DNA of 64,000 nucleotides, taken from Methanobacteriota archaeon. Its GTDB lineage: Archaea > Thermoplasmatota > Thermoplasmata > RBG-16-68-12. Below are positions 17,448 through 28,988 of this stretch, one piece after another. Position 1 is the stretch's first letter. Every line of letters starts with the position of its first letter. Location of the stretch: positions 1 through 64,000 of the forward strand of contig VBLS01000110.1 in assembly GCA_005878635.1 (NCBI GenBank), given 5' to 3'. Below the pieces are notes generated by a model. That model was given only the letters and a program-made list of their open reading frames with translations, had not been told where the DNA came from and ran no database searches. A program made the translations under genes and the position numbers.

Positions 17448-17477
17448 CCGCCCGTTCCGTTAGCCCCCGCCGCTCCG

Positions 17478-18764
17478 ATGGATTACGCGACGACGCTCGA
17501 ACATCTCTATCGTCTCGAGCGGTTCGGGATCAAGCTCGGCCTCGAGAACATCCGGCGGCTCCTGTCGCTCCTCGGAGATCCGCATCGCGACCTGAGGATC
17601 CTGCACGTCACCGGGACGAACGGCAAGGGATCCGTGTGCGCCTACGCCGCCTCCGTATTGCAGCAGGCGGGCTATCATGTCGGCCTGTACACCTCGCCGC
17701 ATCTCGTGCGGTTCAACGAGAGGATCCAGGTCGACCGGACCCCGATCGCCGACGACGACGTCCTCCGGCTCTGGTCGGGGATGCAGCCCGCGATTCAGGC
17801 GATGACCTCGGCCCGGGCGATCGATCATCCGACCTTCTTCGAGGTGGCGACCGCCATGGCCTTCGAATACTTCCGCGAGCGTCAGGTCGACGTCGCGGTG
17901 ATCGAAGTGGGAATGGGAGGCCGGATGGACGCCACGAATGTGGCGGACGGCCTCGTCTCCGTCATTACCCGCGTGGACCTGGAGCACACCGAACACCTCG
18001 GAAGGACCGTGAACCGGATCGCCCGGGAGAAGGCGGGAATCATCAAGCCCTCGTCGCGCGCCGTGACCGTCGAGCAACCCGCTCTGTCCGTCATCGAGGC
18101 CCGCTGTCGGGAGGTCCACGCTCCTCTTTCCGTCGTCGGCCGGGACGTGTATGCGGAACGCGGCGCCCGGGACCTGAAGGGCCAGGACCTGCGCGTCCGC
18201 GGATCCTTTGGAGAGATCGAGGTCCACACGCCGCTGCTGGGGGCCTTCCAGGCCGAAAACGTCACGCTCGCGGTCACCGCCCTCACCGAACTTCGGCAAC
18301 AAGGATTCGCCGTCTCGGACGATGCGATTCGAAGGGGCATCGCATCGACCCACTGGCCCGCACGCCTCGAGCCCGTCCGGGAGCGACCTCTCGTCCTGGT
18401 CGACGGCGCCCACAATCGGCCCGCGACGGACGCTCTTGCGACCTCCATCGCCGACCTGCTCTCGAATCGAAAGATCTCCCTCGTCGTGGGCATCTTGAAC
18501 GACAAAGACCTAAAGGGGATGGCCGCCGCCCTGGGTCCCCTCGCATCCCACGTGTACGCGTGCCGACCGAAAACGCATCGGGCGTTCGCGGCCGACGAGG
18601 TCGCCTCGGCTTTCGCACCCTACGCCAAGGCCGAGTCCATCCCCCTTGTACGGGACGCGATCGACGCTGCGATCTCGAATGCAAGCGAGGAGGACGTCGT
18701 GCTGATTACCGGATCCATCTACACGGCGGGGGAGGCCCTTGACCACCTCGGCGTCCATCCGTGA
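17478..18764 (+). CDS. folC: Folylpolyglutamate/dihydrofolate synthase-type Mur ligase
   Basis: A 428-residue Mur-ligase-superfamily enzyme that adds glutamate to folate or pterin-type cofactors with ATP. The P-loop is HVTGTNGKGSVCAY (about residues 43-56). Then come YTSPHLVRFNERIQ, the metal/ATP site EVGMGGRMDATN, the H-containing VDLEHTEHLG, the carbamylated-Lys region REKAGIIKPS, and LVDGAHNRPA in the C-terminal domain. All match FolC. In archaea the acceptor may be a tetrahydromethanopterin- or folate-like molecule, so the exact substrate is open. It overlaps the endonuclease III frame by 26 bases. Confidence 0.92.
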   Translation: MDYATTLEHLYRLERFGIKLGLENIRRLLSLLGDPHRDLRILHVTGTNGKGSVCAYAASVLQQAGYHVGLYTSPHLVRFNERIQVDRTPIADDDVLRLWSGMQPAIQAMTSARAIDHPTFFEVATAMAFEYFRERQVDVAVIEVGMGGRMDATNVADGLVSVITRVDLEHTEHLGRTVNRIAREKAGIIKPSSRAVTVEQPALSVIEARCREVHAPLSVVGRDVYAERGARDLKGQDLRVRGSFGEIEVHTPLLGAFQAENVTLAVTALTELRQQGFAVSDDAIRRGIASTHWPARLEPVRERPLVLVDGAHNRPATDALATSIADLLSNRKISLVVGILNDKDLKGMAAALGPLASHVYACRPKTHRAFAADEVASAFAPYAKAESIPLVRDAIDAAISNASEEDVVLITGSIYTAGEALDHLGVHP

Positions 18765-19494
18765 GCGGATCCCCTTCATCATGCGGGACCTCGCGGCTCG
18801 ATACCTCCCCGCAGGGGACCTTCATCAAGGAGAGACCGCCCTCGCGAAGATCGTCGCGGAACGGGAAGATCCGTTCCTCGTCCTCATTTCGACGATCCTG
18901 TCCCAGCGAACTCGAGACGAGATGACGGAGCGGGCGTCGCGACAGCTGTTCGCGAAATATGACACGCCCCGCGCCCTCGCGGATGCAGATCCCGGGGATC
19001 TCGAGCGCTTGATTAAGCCGGTGGGGTTCTACCGGCAGAAGGCGGTCCAAATCCAAAAGGTTAGCCGGGTCCTCCTCGATCGATATGGGGGCGACGTGCC
19101 GGCAACCTACGACGAGCTCATTGCGCTTCCCCAGGTCGGGCCGAAGACCGCGAACTGCGTCCTCGTCTACGGCTTCGGAGAACCGCGGATCCCGACGGAC
19201 ACCCACGTCCATCGCGTGAGCAACCGGCTCGGACTCGTTCGCACGAAGACCCCCGCGGCGACCGAGAAGCGACTGATGCGCACCGTCTCGAAGGAGTACT
19301 GGCTCCATATCAACGAGCTGTTCATCCGTTTCGGAAAAGACCTCTGTCGGCCAATCGGCCCCCAGTGCCCGCGGTGTTCCTTCACGGACTTCTGCCGGTT
19401 CTACCCACGGACAAAGTGGGGGAAACTGGTGTCGAAGACCGCCCGACGAGCGCAGGTTCATCGGTCTCGACGACCTTCCAGGACCCATGATTGA
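18739..19494 (+). CDS. nth: Endonuclease III (HhH-GPD, 4Fe-4S)
   Basis: A 251-residue DNA glycosylase/AP lyase for oxidised pyrimidines in base-excision repair. The helix-hairpin-helix ALPQVGPKTANCVLVY carries the catalytic Lys, and the catalytic Asp lies in IPTDTHVHRVSNRLG. The iron-sulphur loop is C-x6-C-x2-C-x5-C (LCRPIGPQCPRCSFTDFC). The long start is TTG at 18739 inside folC; ATG at 18781 (MRDLAARYLP) is an equally good start and would lie 16 bases after the folC stop. A basic C-terminal tail of about 25 residues follows the cluster. It overlaps the following peptidase gene by 8 bases. Confidence 0.94.
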   Translation: MTTSASIRERIPFIMRDLAARYLPAGDLHQGETALAKIVAEREDPFLVLISTILSQRTRDEMTERASRQLFAKYDTPRALADADPGDLERLIKPVGFYRQKAVQIQKVSRVLLDRYGGDVPATYDELIALPQVGPKTANCVLVYGFGEPRIPTDTHVHRVSNRLGLVRTKTPAATEKRLMRTVSKEYWLHINELFIRFGKDLCRPIGPQCPRCSFTDFCRFYPRTKWGKLVSKTARRAQVHRSRRPSRTHD

Positions 19495-20848
19495 TCCGGC
19501 AGAACGCGCGAAAATCTATTCCGTGCTGGATGGCCGTTCCGAGGATTTTGTAACCCTGCTGTCGGACTACATTCGCGTTCCGACGATTTCGGCCCACGGG
19601 ACCAAGTTTCAGGAAGGCGCTGAAGCTACGCGGAAGGTCCTTGAGACCGCGGGGGCGACCGCCCGTTTGGTCCCCGAAAAGGGTGGCCCGCCGGTCGTCA
19701 TCGGCGAGATCGAGGATGATTCGACTTCACCTTGGGTGATCCTCTATAACCATTACGACGTCCAGCCCGTCGATCCGCTTGACGAGTGGACGTCCGATCC
19801 ATTTGACCCCGTCGTCCGGGATGGCAAGCTGTACGGCCGAGGTGCCTCGGACACGAAAGGGAACACGGTCGCGCAAGCCCTCGCGGTGCAGGCGATCCGA
19901 GAAGTCGTTGGTCGCCTCCCGGTAAACGTCCGGTTCTTCATCGATGGCGAGGAGGAGAGTGGAAGCCCGCACCTGCTGCCGTTCGCAGAGGCCCATCCGG
20001 AGTTGTTCCGGGGCCTCGGGGCGACGATCGAGGCGGCCGCACACACGCGAGACGGGAAGCCCTCCATCAGCCTCGGCTCCAAAGGTATCCTGAGCGTCGA
20101 CCTCGAGGTGCGGACGTCCAACGTGGATCAGCATTCGTCCTTGGCGACCGTCATCCCGAATGCCGCGTGGCGGCTCATTGCGGCCCTTCGCAGCCTGCGG
20201 TCGGAGAATGGAAAAATCCTCATCGCCGGTTTCTTGGACGGTGTCCCTCCTCCCGACCCGGAGATGCTCCGGTATCTACGAAAGAACACGTCGGATCCAC
20301 TCTCGTACAAGGACGAGTTCGGGGCTCGGGAGATCTTCGGCGGGAAGACTCGCTACGCGCGTCTCAAGCGGGCTGCGTACGGCACGACCTGCACGATCGA
20401 CGGAATTTGGAGCGGCTATATGGGGCCGGGCCACAAGACCGTGAACCCGGCCGTCGCTCACGCGAAGCTCGACTTCCGCCTTCTTCCGGGACAGAGGCCC
20501 GATGCGATCTTCGACCGACTCGTTGCCCATCTCCGAACCAAAGGGTTCTCGGACGTCAAGGTCGACAAAGACTCCGTGTTCGAACCCGCCTCCTGTGCAA
20601 TCTCGGAACGCCTTCCGCAGGCCATTTTGGCCGCGACCCGGGAAGTCTACGGCACGGAGCCGAACGTGTTCCCTTGGTCCTACGGCTCCTCGACCACGTG
20701 GTACTTCACTCGGATGGGGACGCCCGCTCCCCACGGGCCGGGGGTCGGATACCAAGGGAGCCGCGCCCACGCCCCGAACGAGCAGATTCGCCTTCAGGAC
20801 GCCGGGCGCTCGATGAAGGCCACGGCCGGGATGCTCATGGTCCTCTGA
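19487..20848 (+). CDS. M20 family metallopeptidase (dipeptidase-like)
   Basis: A 453-residue di-zinc M20 peptidase or amidohydrolase. Metal and catalytic motifs are in order: YNHYDVQP (His ligand and Asp), GRGASDTKGN (bridging Asp), DGEEESGSPH (catalytic Glu and metal Glu), a later Glu in ATIEAAAHTRDG, the dimerisation-domain VDQHSS, and the final His in YQGSRAHAPNEQI. The pattern fits the archaeal M20 dipeptidases that cleave short peptides. The 8-base overlap with nth suggests cotranscription from folC onward. Substrate range is not predictable. Confidence 0.88.
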   Translation: MIDPAERAKIYSVLDGRSEDFVTLLSDYIRVPTISAHGTKFQEGAEATRKVLETAGATARLVPEKGGPPVVIGEIEDDSTSPWVILYNHYDVQPVDPLDEWTSDPFDPVVRDGKLYGRGASDTKGNTVAQALAVQAIREVVGRLPVNVRFFIDGEEESGSPHLLPFAEAHPELFRGLGATIEAAAHTRDGKPSISLGSKGILSVDLEVRTSNVDQHSSLATVIPNAAWRLIAALRSLRSENGKILIAGFLDGVPPPDPEMLRYLRKNTSDPLSYKDEFGAREIFGGKTRYARLKRAAYGTTCTIDGIWSGYMGPGHKTVNPAVAHAKLDFRLLPGQRPDAIFDRLVAHLRTKGFSDVKVDKDSVFEPASCAISERLPQAILAATREVYGTEPNVFPWSYGSSTTWYFTRMGTPAPHGPGVGYQGSRAHAPNEQIRLQDAGRSMKATAGMLMVL

Positions 20849-20952
20849 TTGACCCGTGGGGTCCTTCGACAGCGATTAGCTCGAGATGGCGTCCGACCGT
20901 CAAGACCGAAACGCGAAGCGACGTCGCGGGTTCTGAAATTTGAATGCCTAGG

Positions 20953-20962
20953 TTTCATATTG
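20953..20962 (+). promoter_or_regulatory. TATA-like element of the enolase-superfamily gene
   Basis: TTTCATATTG lies about 29 bases before the ATG at 20987 and supports that start over the long upstream-open frame. Confidence 0.5.
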
Positions 20963-20986
20963 TCCATCTCCACTGCGGGACGCGTC

Positions 20987-22048
20987 ATGCGAATTGACCT
21001 GATGGAATTTCTTCCTGTGACCCTGCAACGAAAGGAGGCGTTTACGATCGCAAAGGCATCGTCCGCGATTTCGGAAGTGGTGTTCCTCGCCGTGCATTCA
21101 GGGAAGCGCACCGGACACGGGGTGGCTGCGCCCACGGATGTCACCCGCGAGAACGTCCACTCCGTGCTCAACACCCTTCAAGCCTTCTCCCGGGCCCTCC
21201 CGGGCGTGGAATTCGAGAAACCGTTTCAGCTCCAAGAGCGGATGGACAAGCTCGCCGCGAATCAGCCCAGCGCGCGGGCCGCCCTCGAAATGGCGTTGTT
21301 CGACCTCGCCGCTCAGGCGGCCGGCGTACCGCTCTACGCCTACCTGGGAGGTCGGCGGGATCGGATGCCGACCGACATGACGATCGGGATCATGGACACG
21401 GATGCCGCCGTCGACCGGGCCCGGCGATGGGTGCAGGTCGGCTTTCAGGCCCTGAAAATCAAGGTCGGGCGGGATTGGAAGGCCGATGCGAAACGCGTGA
21501 AGGCGATCCGTGACGCCGTGGGCAAGAAGGTCGAGCTCCGCGTCGACGGGAACCAAGGTTACTCGTGGACCGATGCGCTGGCCTTCGCGCGGTATGCTCG
21601 GTCCGAGGATGTCGCGTTCTTCGAGCAGCCGGTCTCCGTCGACGATTGGGAAGGGATGCGGGCCCTGACCGAATCGTCCCCGATCCCCATCATGGCCGAC
21701 GAGATGGTCCTCACGCCTGAGGACGTCAAGAAACTCCGATGGAGCAACGCCGCGCGCGCCGTGAATATGAAGCTGATGAAGCACGGCGGCATCTTGCGGT
21801 CGATGGAAATCAACACGCTCTGCGAATCCGCCGGCTACCCGACGATGGTGGGATGCATGGGCGAGCCGCAGCTCTCGATCGCCGCCGGCCTGCACTTCGC
21901 GCTCGCGCAGAAGAACGTGCGGTGGCTGGACCTCGATTCACACTTCAAGTTCGCCTCGGATCCCTCATCCGGCTTGAGGTTCGAGAACGGGCAATTGATC
22001 GCGCCTTCCGGGCCGGGCCTGGGCATCGACGTGCAATTCCCGAACTGA
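20987..22048 (+). CDS. Enolase superfamily: MLE/dipeptide epimerase-like
   Basis: A 353-residue mandelate-racemase/muconate-lactonising-type enzyme of the enolase superfamily. The barrel carries ALKIKVG (catalytic Lys), LRVDGNQGY (metal Asp), FFEQPV (metal Glu), IMADEMV (metal Asp/Glu) and AVNMKLMKHGG (second catalytic Lys). A Lys on each side of the barrel is the layout of dipeptide epimerases and muconate cycloisomerases; presence next to an M20 dipeptidase favours L-Ala-D/L-Glu or another dipeptide epimerase. The frame is open to 20849, but the family starts at MRIDLMEFLPV (20987), where a TATA box fits. Substrate is inferred only. Confidence 0.85.
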   Translation: MRIDLMEFLPVTLQRKEAFTIAKASSAISEVVFLAVHSGKRTGHGVAAPTDVTRENVHSVLNTLQAFSRALPGVEFEKPFQLQERMDKLAANQPSARAALEMALFDLAAQAAGVPLYAYLGGRRDRMPTDMTIGIMDTDAAVDRARRWVQVGFQALKIKVGRDWKADAKRVKAIRDAVGKKVELRVDGNQGYSWTDALAFARYARSEDVAFFEQPVSVDDWEGMRALTESSPIPIMADEMVLTPEDVKKLRWSNAARAVNMKLMKHGGILRSMEINTLCESAGYPTMVGCMGEPQLSIAAGLHFALAQKNVRWLDLDSHFKFASDPSSGLRFENGQLIAPSGPGLGIDVQFPN

Positions 22049-22066
22049 GCCACGCTCTCGCCTAGG

Positions 22067-24562
22067 CTACGCCGGCGAAGACGGTTCCCCAACCGCCTCC
22101 GCTTCCTCTTTCGGTCGCACGAGTCGCACGACGGCGGTGACCTTGTCCCCTTCGTTCAGGCGCTGGATCCGCACGCCACGCGCGGCCCGTCCGGTTTCGC
22201 GGATATCCTGGACGGGACACCGGATGACGATGCCACCGACCGTGGTGACCAAAAGCTCGTCGTCGGCCTCGACTTCGAGGACCGCGACGACAGGGCTCTT
22301 CGCGATCTTCATGTTCGTCGTCACGACGCCCTGGCTCCCGCGCCGGGTCTTGCGGTACTCCTTCACCTTCGTCCGCTTGCCGTATCCGGTCTCGAGGACG
22401 GTCAGGAGTTCGGCCTCTTCGCTCCGCACGAGGGCCATCGAGATGACGCGATCCTCTTTTCGGAGCCGCATCCCACGGACGCCCGCCGCGGTCCTCCCCA
22501 TCGGGCGGACCTCGGTGAGCGGGAACCGGTTCGCGTAGCCCCCGGCGGATGCCAGGATGACCTCCTCGTCTCCGTCCGCGATCCGGGCCTCCACGAGTTC
22601 GTCCCCGGGGTTCAGCGCGATGGCCCGGATTCCCCGGATGTTCGGTCGCTTGAAGGAATCGAGGCGCGTCCGTTTGATCTTCCCGAGTTTCGTCGCGAAC
22701 ACGATCGTGCGACGTTCGTCGAACTCCCGCACCGCGATCATGTCCAGGATCCGCTCACTCGGTTCCAATCGCGGCAGTAGGTTCACGATCGGCTTGCCTT
22801 TGGCATAACGACTTCCGACGGGGAGCCGATAGGTCTTGAGCCAGTAGCACTGCCCCTCGCTCGAGAAGAATAGGATGTAGTCGTGGGTCGACGCCGTGAA
22901 GAGGTTGACGACGAAGTCCTCCTCCTTCGTCTCCATCCCCGTCACTCCTTTGCCGCCCCGACGCTGCGTATGGTACATCTGCGACGGAACGCGTTTGATG
23001 TAGCCCGTGTTCGTGATCGGGACGACGACGTGCTCGTCGGGGATCAGGTCCTCGATCTCCATGTCGAAGGCCTCGGCCTCGACTTTCGTCCGGCGTTCGT
23101 CTCCGTACTCCTCCTTCATCTCGAGGAGCTCGGCCTTGATGATGTCCAAGACCTGTTCTCGGGAGGCGAGGATGGCCTCGAGTCCCTCGATGTTCTTCTT
23201 GAGGCCCGTCTGCTCGGCCCGGAGCTTCTCGATCTCGAGTCCGGTGAGCTGCCGCAAGGCCATGGCGAGGATCGCCTTCGCCTGCGCCTCGGACAGCAGG
23301 TACCGGCTCGTGAGTCCGGCCTCGGCCTCCGCCGCATCTCGGGCCCGCCGAATCAGGCGGATCACCTCATCGAGGTGGTCGACCGCGGTGATGAGACCCT
23401 CGACGATATGGAGCCGCTCGCGGGCCTTCCGGAGGTCGAACTCCGTCCGCCGCCGGACGATCATGACGCGATGGTCGACGTGGGATTGGAGGACCTCTTT
23501 CAGCGTCAGGACCTTCGGCTCGCCGCCGACCAGGGCCAGGTTGATCACGCCGAAGGTCTGCTCCATCTGCGTGTGATGGTACAGCTGATTCAGCACCACA
23601 TCTTCGACGGCGTCGCGCTTCAACTCGAGGACGACCCGCATGCCTTCCCGGTCGCTCTCGTCCCGGAGGTCCACGACGCCCTCGATCTTCTTCGACTTGA
23701 CCAGGAGGGCGATCGATTCGACGAGGGCCGCCTTGTTGACGAGGTACGGGATCTCCGTGATGACGATCCGGGCCTTGTCGTGGCCGGCCTCCTCAACGTG
23801 CGCCGCCGCCCGGATGCTGATCAGCCCGCGGCCGGTCTTGTAGGCCTCAGTCACGCCCGCCGCTCCGTACAGGATGCCGCCCGTTGGGAAATCCGGACCC
23901 CGGATGGGCCCGGCCTCGGGGTTGTAGAGGTCCTGCAGCTCCGCGGCGGGATTGCCGATGAGGAGGACCAGGGCGTCCACGACTTCGCCGAGGTTGTGCG
24001 GCGGGATGTTCGTCGCCATCCCGACCGCGATCCCGCTGGATCCGTTCACGAGCAGGTTCGGGAACTTCGACGGCAGGACGACCGGTTCCCGCATCGTCCC
24101 GTCGAAGTTGTCCATCCAGTCGACCGTGTCCTTCTCGAGGTCTTGCAGGATCTCTTCCGCGACCTTCGAGAGCCGGCATTCCGTGTACCGCATCGCGGCG
24201 GGCTCGTCCTCCGTGCTGCCCCAGTTCCCCTGCCCCTGGACGAGCGGGTAGCGGAGGGAGAAGGCCTGCACCATGCGCGCGAGGGCGTCGTAGATCGCAG
24301 TGTCGCCATGGGGATGGTATCGACCGAGGCAGTCCCCCACCACGCGCGCGGCCTTCCGCCATTGGCTCGTCGACGACGCGCCCGTCTCGTTCATCGTGTG
24401 CAGGATGCGCCGCTGGACCGGCTTCAGTCCGTCCCGGACGTCCGGCAGGGCCCGGCCCACGATGACGGACATCGCGTAGTCGATGTACGACCGGTGCATT
24501 TCCTCTTCAATCGGTCGCGGTCGGATTCGCCGCGACGGTTCTTGCGTGGCCTCGTCCGGCAT
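22067..24562 (-). CDS. gyrA: DNA gyrase subunit A
   Basis: An 831-residue type IIA topoisomerase A subunit that cuts and religates DNA for negative supercoiling. The catalytic Tyr is in [10 protein letters not shown] (Y126). The quinolone-determining region reads [13 protein letters not shown], with Thr at the site of E. coli Ser83. The C-terminal DNA-wrapping domain keeps the GyrA box QRRGGKG, which marks true gyrase rather than topoisomerase IV, and repeated beta-pinwheel blades with R-rich strands. It starts 7 bases after the gyrB stop, so gyrB-gyrA is one operon. Gyrase was acquired from bacteria by several euryarchaeal groups, including Thermoplasmata. Confidence 0.97.
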   Translation of the reverse strand: MPDEATQEPSRRIRPRPIEEEMHRSYIDYAMSVIVGRALPDVRDGLKPVQRRILHTMNETGASSTSQWRKAARVVGDCLGRYHPHGDTAIYDALARMVQAFSLRYPLVQGQGNWGSTEDEPAAMRYTECRLSKVAEEILQDLEKDTVDWMDNFDGTMREPVVLPSKFPNLLVNGSSGIAVGMATNIPPHNLGEVVDALVLLIGNPAAELQDLYNPEAGPIRGPDFPTGGILYGAAGVTEAYKTGRGLISIRAAAHVEEAGHDKARIVITEIPYLVNKAALVESIALLVKSKKIEGVVDLRDESDREGMRVVLELKRDAVEDVVLNQLYHHTQMEQTFGVINLALVGGEPKVLTLKEVLQSHVDHRVMIVRRRTEFDLRKARERLHIVEGLITAVDHLDEVIRLIRRARDAAEAEAGLTSRYLLSEAQAKAILAMALRQLTGLEIEKLRAEQTGLKKNIEGLEAILASREQVLDIIKAELLEMKEEYGDERRTKVEAEAFDMEIEDLIPDEHVVVPITNTGYIKRVPSQMYHTQRRGGKGVTGMETKEEDFVVNLFTASTHDYILFFSSEGQCYWLKTYRLPVGSRYAKGKPIVNLLPRLEPSERILDMIAVREFDERRTIVFATKLGKIKRTRLDSFKRPNIRGIRAIALNPGDELVEARIADGDEEVILASAGGYANRFPLTEVRPMGRTAAGVRGMRLRKEDRVISMALVRSEEAELLTVLETGYGKRTKVKEYRKTRRGSQGVVTTNMKIAKSPVVAVLEVEADDELLVTTVGGIVIRCPVQDIRETGRAARGVRIQRLNEGDKVTAVVRLVRPKEEAEAVGEPSSPA

Positions 24563-24569
24563 CGCTCAC

Positions 24570-26468
<1,899 letters not shown>

Positions 26469-26642
26469 CTATTTCGCAACCTCAAGATTGGCTGCCAAGG
26501 CCCTCTCGCAGCCCATCCCAAATGACGCGCCAAGTATACGGTGGGTATTGATAAAGGTTCGGACCCTGGTTTCTATGGAGAAAACAGGCCCTTTGGACCG
26601 GTCTCTTTCTTTAAGTACTTTAGCACGGCCTCGAACAGCCCC

Positions 26643-26664
26643 CCATTCTCAACTTCGAGAATGG
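26643..26664. repeat. Perfect hairpin between cysS and gyrB
   Basis: CCATTCTC-AACTTC-GAGAATGG: an 8-base stem with a 6-base loop in the 231-base gap between gyrB (diverging leftward) and the 3' end of cysS. A second GC-only stem (GGGCCC-N5-GGGCCC) follows at 26672-26688. Either may end cysS transcripts or mark a regulatory site. Confidence 0.45.
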
Positions 26665-26688
26665 CGGAGAAGGGCCCCAAACGGGCCC

Positions 26689-26694
26689 AAAAAA
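26689..26694 (-). terminator. T6 tract after cysS
   Basis: Six consecutive T on the minus strand begin five bases after the cysS stop codon. T-runs alone terminate archaeal RNA polymerase, so this is the likely cysS terminator. Confidence 0.45.
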
Positions 26695-26699
26695 TCGCT

Positions 26700-28109
26700 T
26701 CATTTGAGCTTCCAACGGACGCCGTCGCGGGCATCTTCGAGCACGATGCCGACGGCCGCGAGCGCGTCCCGGATTCGGTCGGCCGTGGCGAAGTCTTTTC
26801 GCTTCCTCGCATCCTCGCGCAGTCCCACGATCAGGTCCAAGACGCCGTCGAGTCGGTCGGTTTCCGAAGGCTTCATTTGGAACAGGCCGAGGACGTCCCC
26901 GAACGTCCGAAAAGCCTCGGCGGCACCGTCGAGCGGTCCTCGGCCGACGCCACTCTCGATCGCCTTGTTCACGTCCCGCGCAAATTCGAATAGGACCGCA
27001 ATCGCCTCGCGAGTGTTGAAGTCGTCCGACATCGCGGCGTCGAAGGCCGCGAGAGAATTCTTCGTCGCATCTCGGAGCCCCGGATCCGCTTTCCCCTTCG
27101 GCGGCGCTCGGCGACGCTCAGCCTCGACCGAGCGAACCGTTTCCCGGAGGCGCTCGTAGGAGCGCTTGGCTTCTTCGAGCAGTTCGGGGGCGAAGTCGAT
27201 CGGGCCTCGGTACTGCACGTTGATCAGGAAGAACCGGAGGACCTCGGGCTCGTATCGCTCGAGGGCCGCTTGGACTGGCCAAAAGTTGCCGAGGGACTTG
27301 TGCATCTCGGCGCCGCTCACCATGACCATGCCGCCGTGCATCCAGTACCGGACGAAGGGTGTGACACCGGTGAAGGATTCCGCCTGGGCAATCTCCGCCT
27401 CGTGGTGGGGGAAGGCGAGTTCCGTGCCGCCGCCGTGCAGGTCGTACTGCACCCCGAAGTGACGGATTGTGATCGCGGTGTCCTCGATGTGCCAGCCGGG
27501 CCGGCCCGGTCCCCAGGGACTCTCCCACGCCGGCTCCCCCGGCTTCTGGGCCCTCCAGAGGACGAAGTCCGCCGGATGCCGCTTGCGCTCCTCGATCTCG
27601 ATGCGGGCACCCGGGCGGAGCTCCTCCACTTTCTGGCCGCTGAGTTTGCCCCATCCGGAGAAGGTCGTCGTGTCGAAATAGACGCTCTTGTCTTCCGCGA
27701 CGTAGGCGTGTCCCTTCCTGATGAGGCCTTGAATCTGTTCCACGATCTCGTCGATGTAGTCCGTCGCGAACGCGTACACGTCGACCGACGTGCACTGCAG
27801 CCGCTCCATCACGTCCCGGAATTCCGCGAAATACTGCGCGACGATGTCGTCCCAGGCCCGCCTGGTCGACTTCATCTTCGCGATGATCCGGTCCTCGATG
27901 TCCGTCACGTTTTGTAGGTAGAAGACGTGGTAGCCTTTGGAGCGCAAGTACCGGGCGACGACGTCGAACGCGACGTAGGTCTTCGCGTGGCCCAGGTGGG
28001 TCTGATCCTGCGGCGTGATGCCGCAGACGAACATCGACACCCGCTTCCCATGGAGGGGGACGAACGCCTCCTTCTTCCGCGAGAGGGTGTTGTACACTCG
28101 AAGAGGCAT
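26700..28109 (-). CDS. cysS: Cysteinyl-tRNA synthetase with altered Zn and KMSKS residues
   Basis: A 469-residue class Ia synthetase charging tRNA-Cys. The N-terminal VYNTLSRKKEAFVP and FVCGITPQD (zinc ligand C29) are standard, the HIGH motif is HLGH (38-41), and HGGGTELAFPHHEAEIAQ carries the His and Glu zinc ligands. Two deviations are clear: GWHIEDTAI has Asp210 where the family has a zinc-binding Cys (E. coli C209), and the KMSKS loop reads EMHKSLGN (268-275), with Glu for the first Lys and His for Ser. Otherwise the domain order is complete, with no frameshift. A TATA box lies 28 bases before the ATG. Downstream genes on the same strand serve cysteine synthesis. Confidence 0.93.
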   Translation of the reverse strand: MPLRVYNTLSRKKEAFVPLHGKRVSMFVCGITPQDQTHLGHAKTYVAFDVVARYLRSKGYHVFYLQNVTDIEDRIIAKMKSTRRAWDDIVAQYFAEFRDVMERLQCTSVDVYAFATDYIDEIVEQIQGLIRKGHAYVAEDKSVYFDTTTFSGWGKLSGQKVEELRPGARIEIEERKRHPADFVLWRAQKPGEPAWESPWGPGRPGWHIEDTAITIRHFGVQYDLHGGGTELAFPHHEAEIAQAESFTGVTPFVRYWMHGGMVMVSGAEMHKSLGNFWPVQAALERYEPEVLRFFLINVQYRGPIDFAPELLEEAKRSYERLRETVRSVEAERRRAPPKGKADPGLRDATKNSLAAFDAAMSDDFNTREAIAVLFEFARDVNKAIESGVGRGPLDGAAEAFRTFGDVLGLFQMKPSETDRLDGVLDLIVGLREDARKRKDFATADRIRDALAAVGIVLEDARDGVRWKLK

Positions 28110-28132
28110 TCTCTCTCCGGATGAGAGGAGCG

Positions 28133-28142
28133 TGTATTAAGG
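28133..28142 (-). promoter_or_regulatory. TATA box of cysS
   Basis: CCTTAATACA on the minus strand is centred about 28 bases before the cysS ATG, giving a leaderless transcript. Confidence 0.55.
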
Positions 28143-28256
28143 TTCTTTCCGAGGAAGCCCCGCGGCCCGACCATGCGCGACGGAGATCCTTTGTCAATGC
28201 GAATCGCGGACGCCTGACAACAGCTTATGGAGAGCGGGAGCGGATGCGGTCGGATC

Positions 28257-28985
28257 ATGACGGGCCCCTTTCTCCTTCCGCGCGCGGCCCGTCGTCGTGC
28301 GTTCTGGCCTCGCGAGTTGCGGCGCGGAGCCTTGCTCCTCGGCGTGAGCGCCGCGCTCTTCTGGTCCTCCTTCGCAATCGGCCGATGGATCGTCTTCTTC
28401 CCCGAGTCCGGCCCGATCTACGTCGACCTGCTCCTCGGCTGGATTGCCGTGATCGTCCATGTCTCGGCGTGGCCAAATCTCTGGGTCGGTTTGCGCGACC
28501 TCCGCGGACGTCAGCCTCGCGACGACCACCCGGTCATCGCCTGGCGCTCCTTCCTGATGACGCTCGTCATGATCGTCGCCGCGGTGGTGGTCCTCCCGCT
28601 CGAGTACCACTCCCTCTCGGCGACGGATGCGTGGATCTTCGTCGCGTATGTGAGCGCTTTCCCATATCTGGGTTGGACGTTCGTCCCGATCCTCGCCCTT
28701 CACGGCGTCCTCTTCGGTCGGGTCGCTTGGTACCTCGAGTCTCGATCGCGGAGGATCGCGGACGCGGGGGCCATGCTCCTGTTCGCGGTCGCGGCGGCGA
28801 CGACCGCGGTGATCTTGCAGAACCCTGGGGAGACCGCGTTCGTGCGTTCGTGGAGCGTCGGCCAGGGATTGCTTCCCGCGGCGGCCCTTGGCGGATATGT
28901 GCTCATCGCCCTCGGGATCACGGCTTCGTCCACGGCACCCTTCGCGCGGGTCCCATCATGGACTCCGCGGCGGACCCGGTGGTAG
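28257..28985 (+). CDS. Uncharacterised polytopic membrane protein
   Basis: A 242-residue membrane protein with about six hydrophobic segments separated by short Arg-rich loops (for example GLRDLRGRQPRDDHP). No family was recognised and no catalytic motif is evident. The start is set at ATG 28257 (MTGPFLLPRAARRR) because a TATA-like CTTATGG lies about 33 bases upstream; a longer ATG at 28227 exists. It is divergent from cysS and convergent with the cystathionine gamma-synthase gene, with only 3 bases between the stops. Confidence 0.6.
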   Translation: MTGPFLLPRAARRRAFWPRELRRGALLLGVSAALFWSSFAIGRWIVFFPESGPIYVDLLLGWIAVIVHVSAWPNLWVGLRDLRGRQPRDDHPVIAWRSFLMTLVMIVAAVVVLPLEYHSLSATDAWIFVAYVSAFPYLGWTFVPILALHGVLFGRVAWYLESRSRRIADAGAMLLFAVAAATTAVILQNPGETAFVRSWSVGQGLLPAAALGGYVLIALGITASSTAPFARVPSWTPRRTRW

Positions 28986-28988
28986 GCC

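Noticed and set aside
19487..20848. Apparent loss of an M20 metal ligand in the segment ATIEAAAHTRDG
   Set aside because: The Glu aligns with the Glu of the archaeal M20 dipeptidase pattern, so the metal site looks intact.
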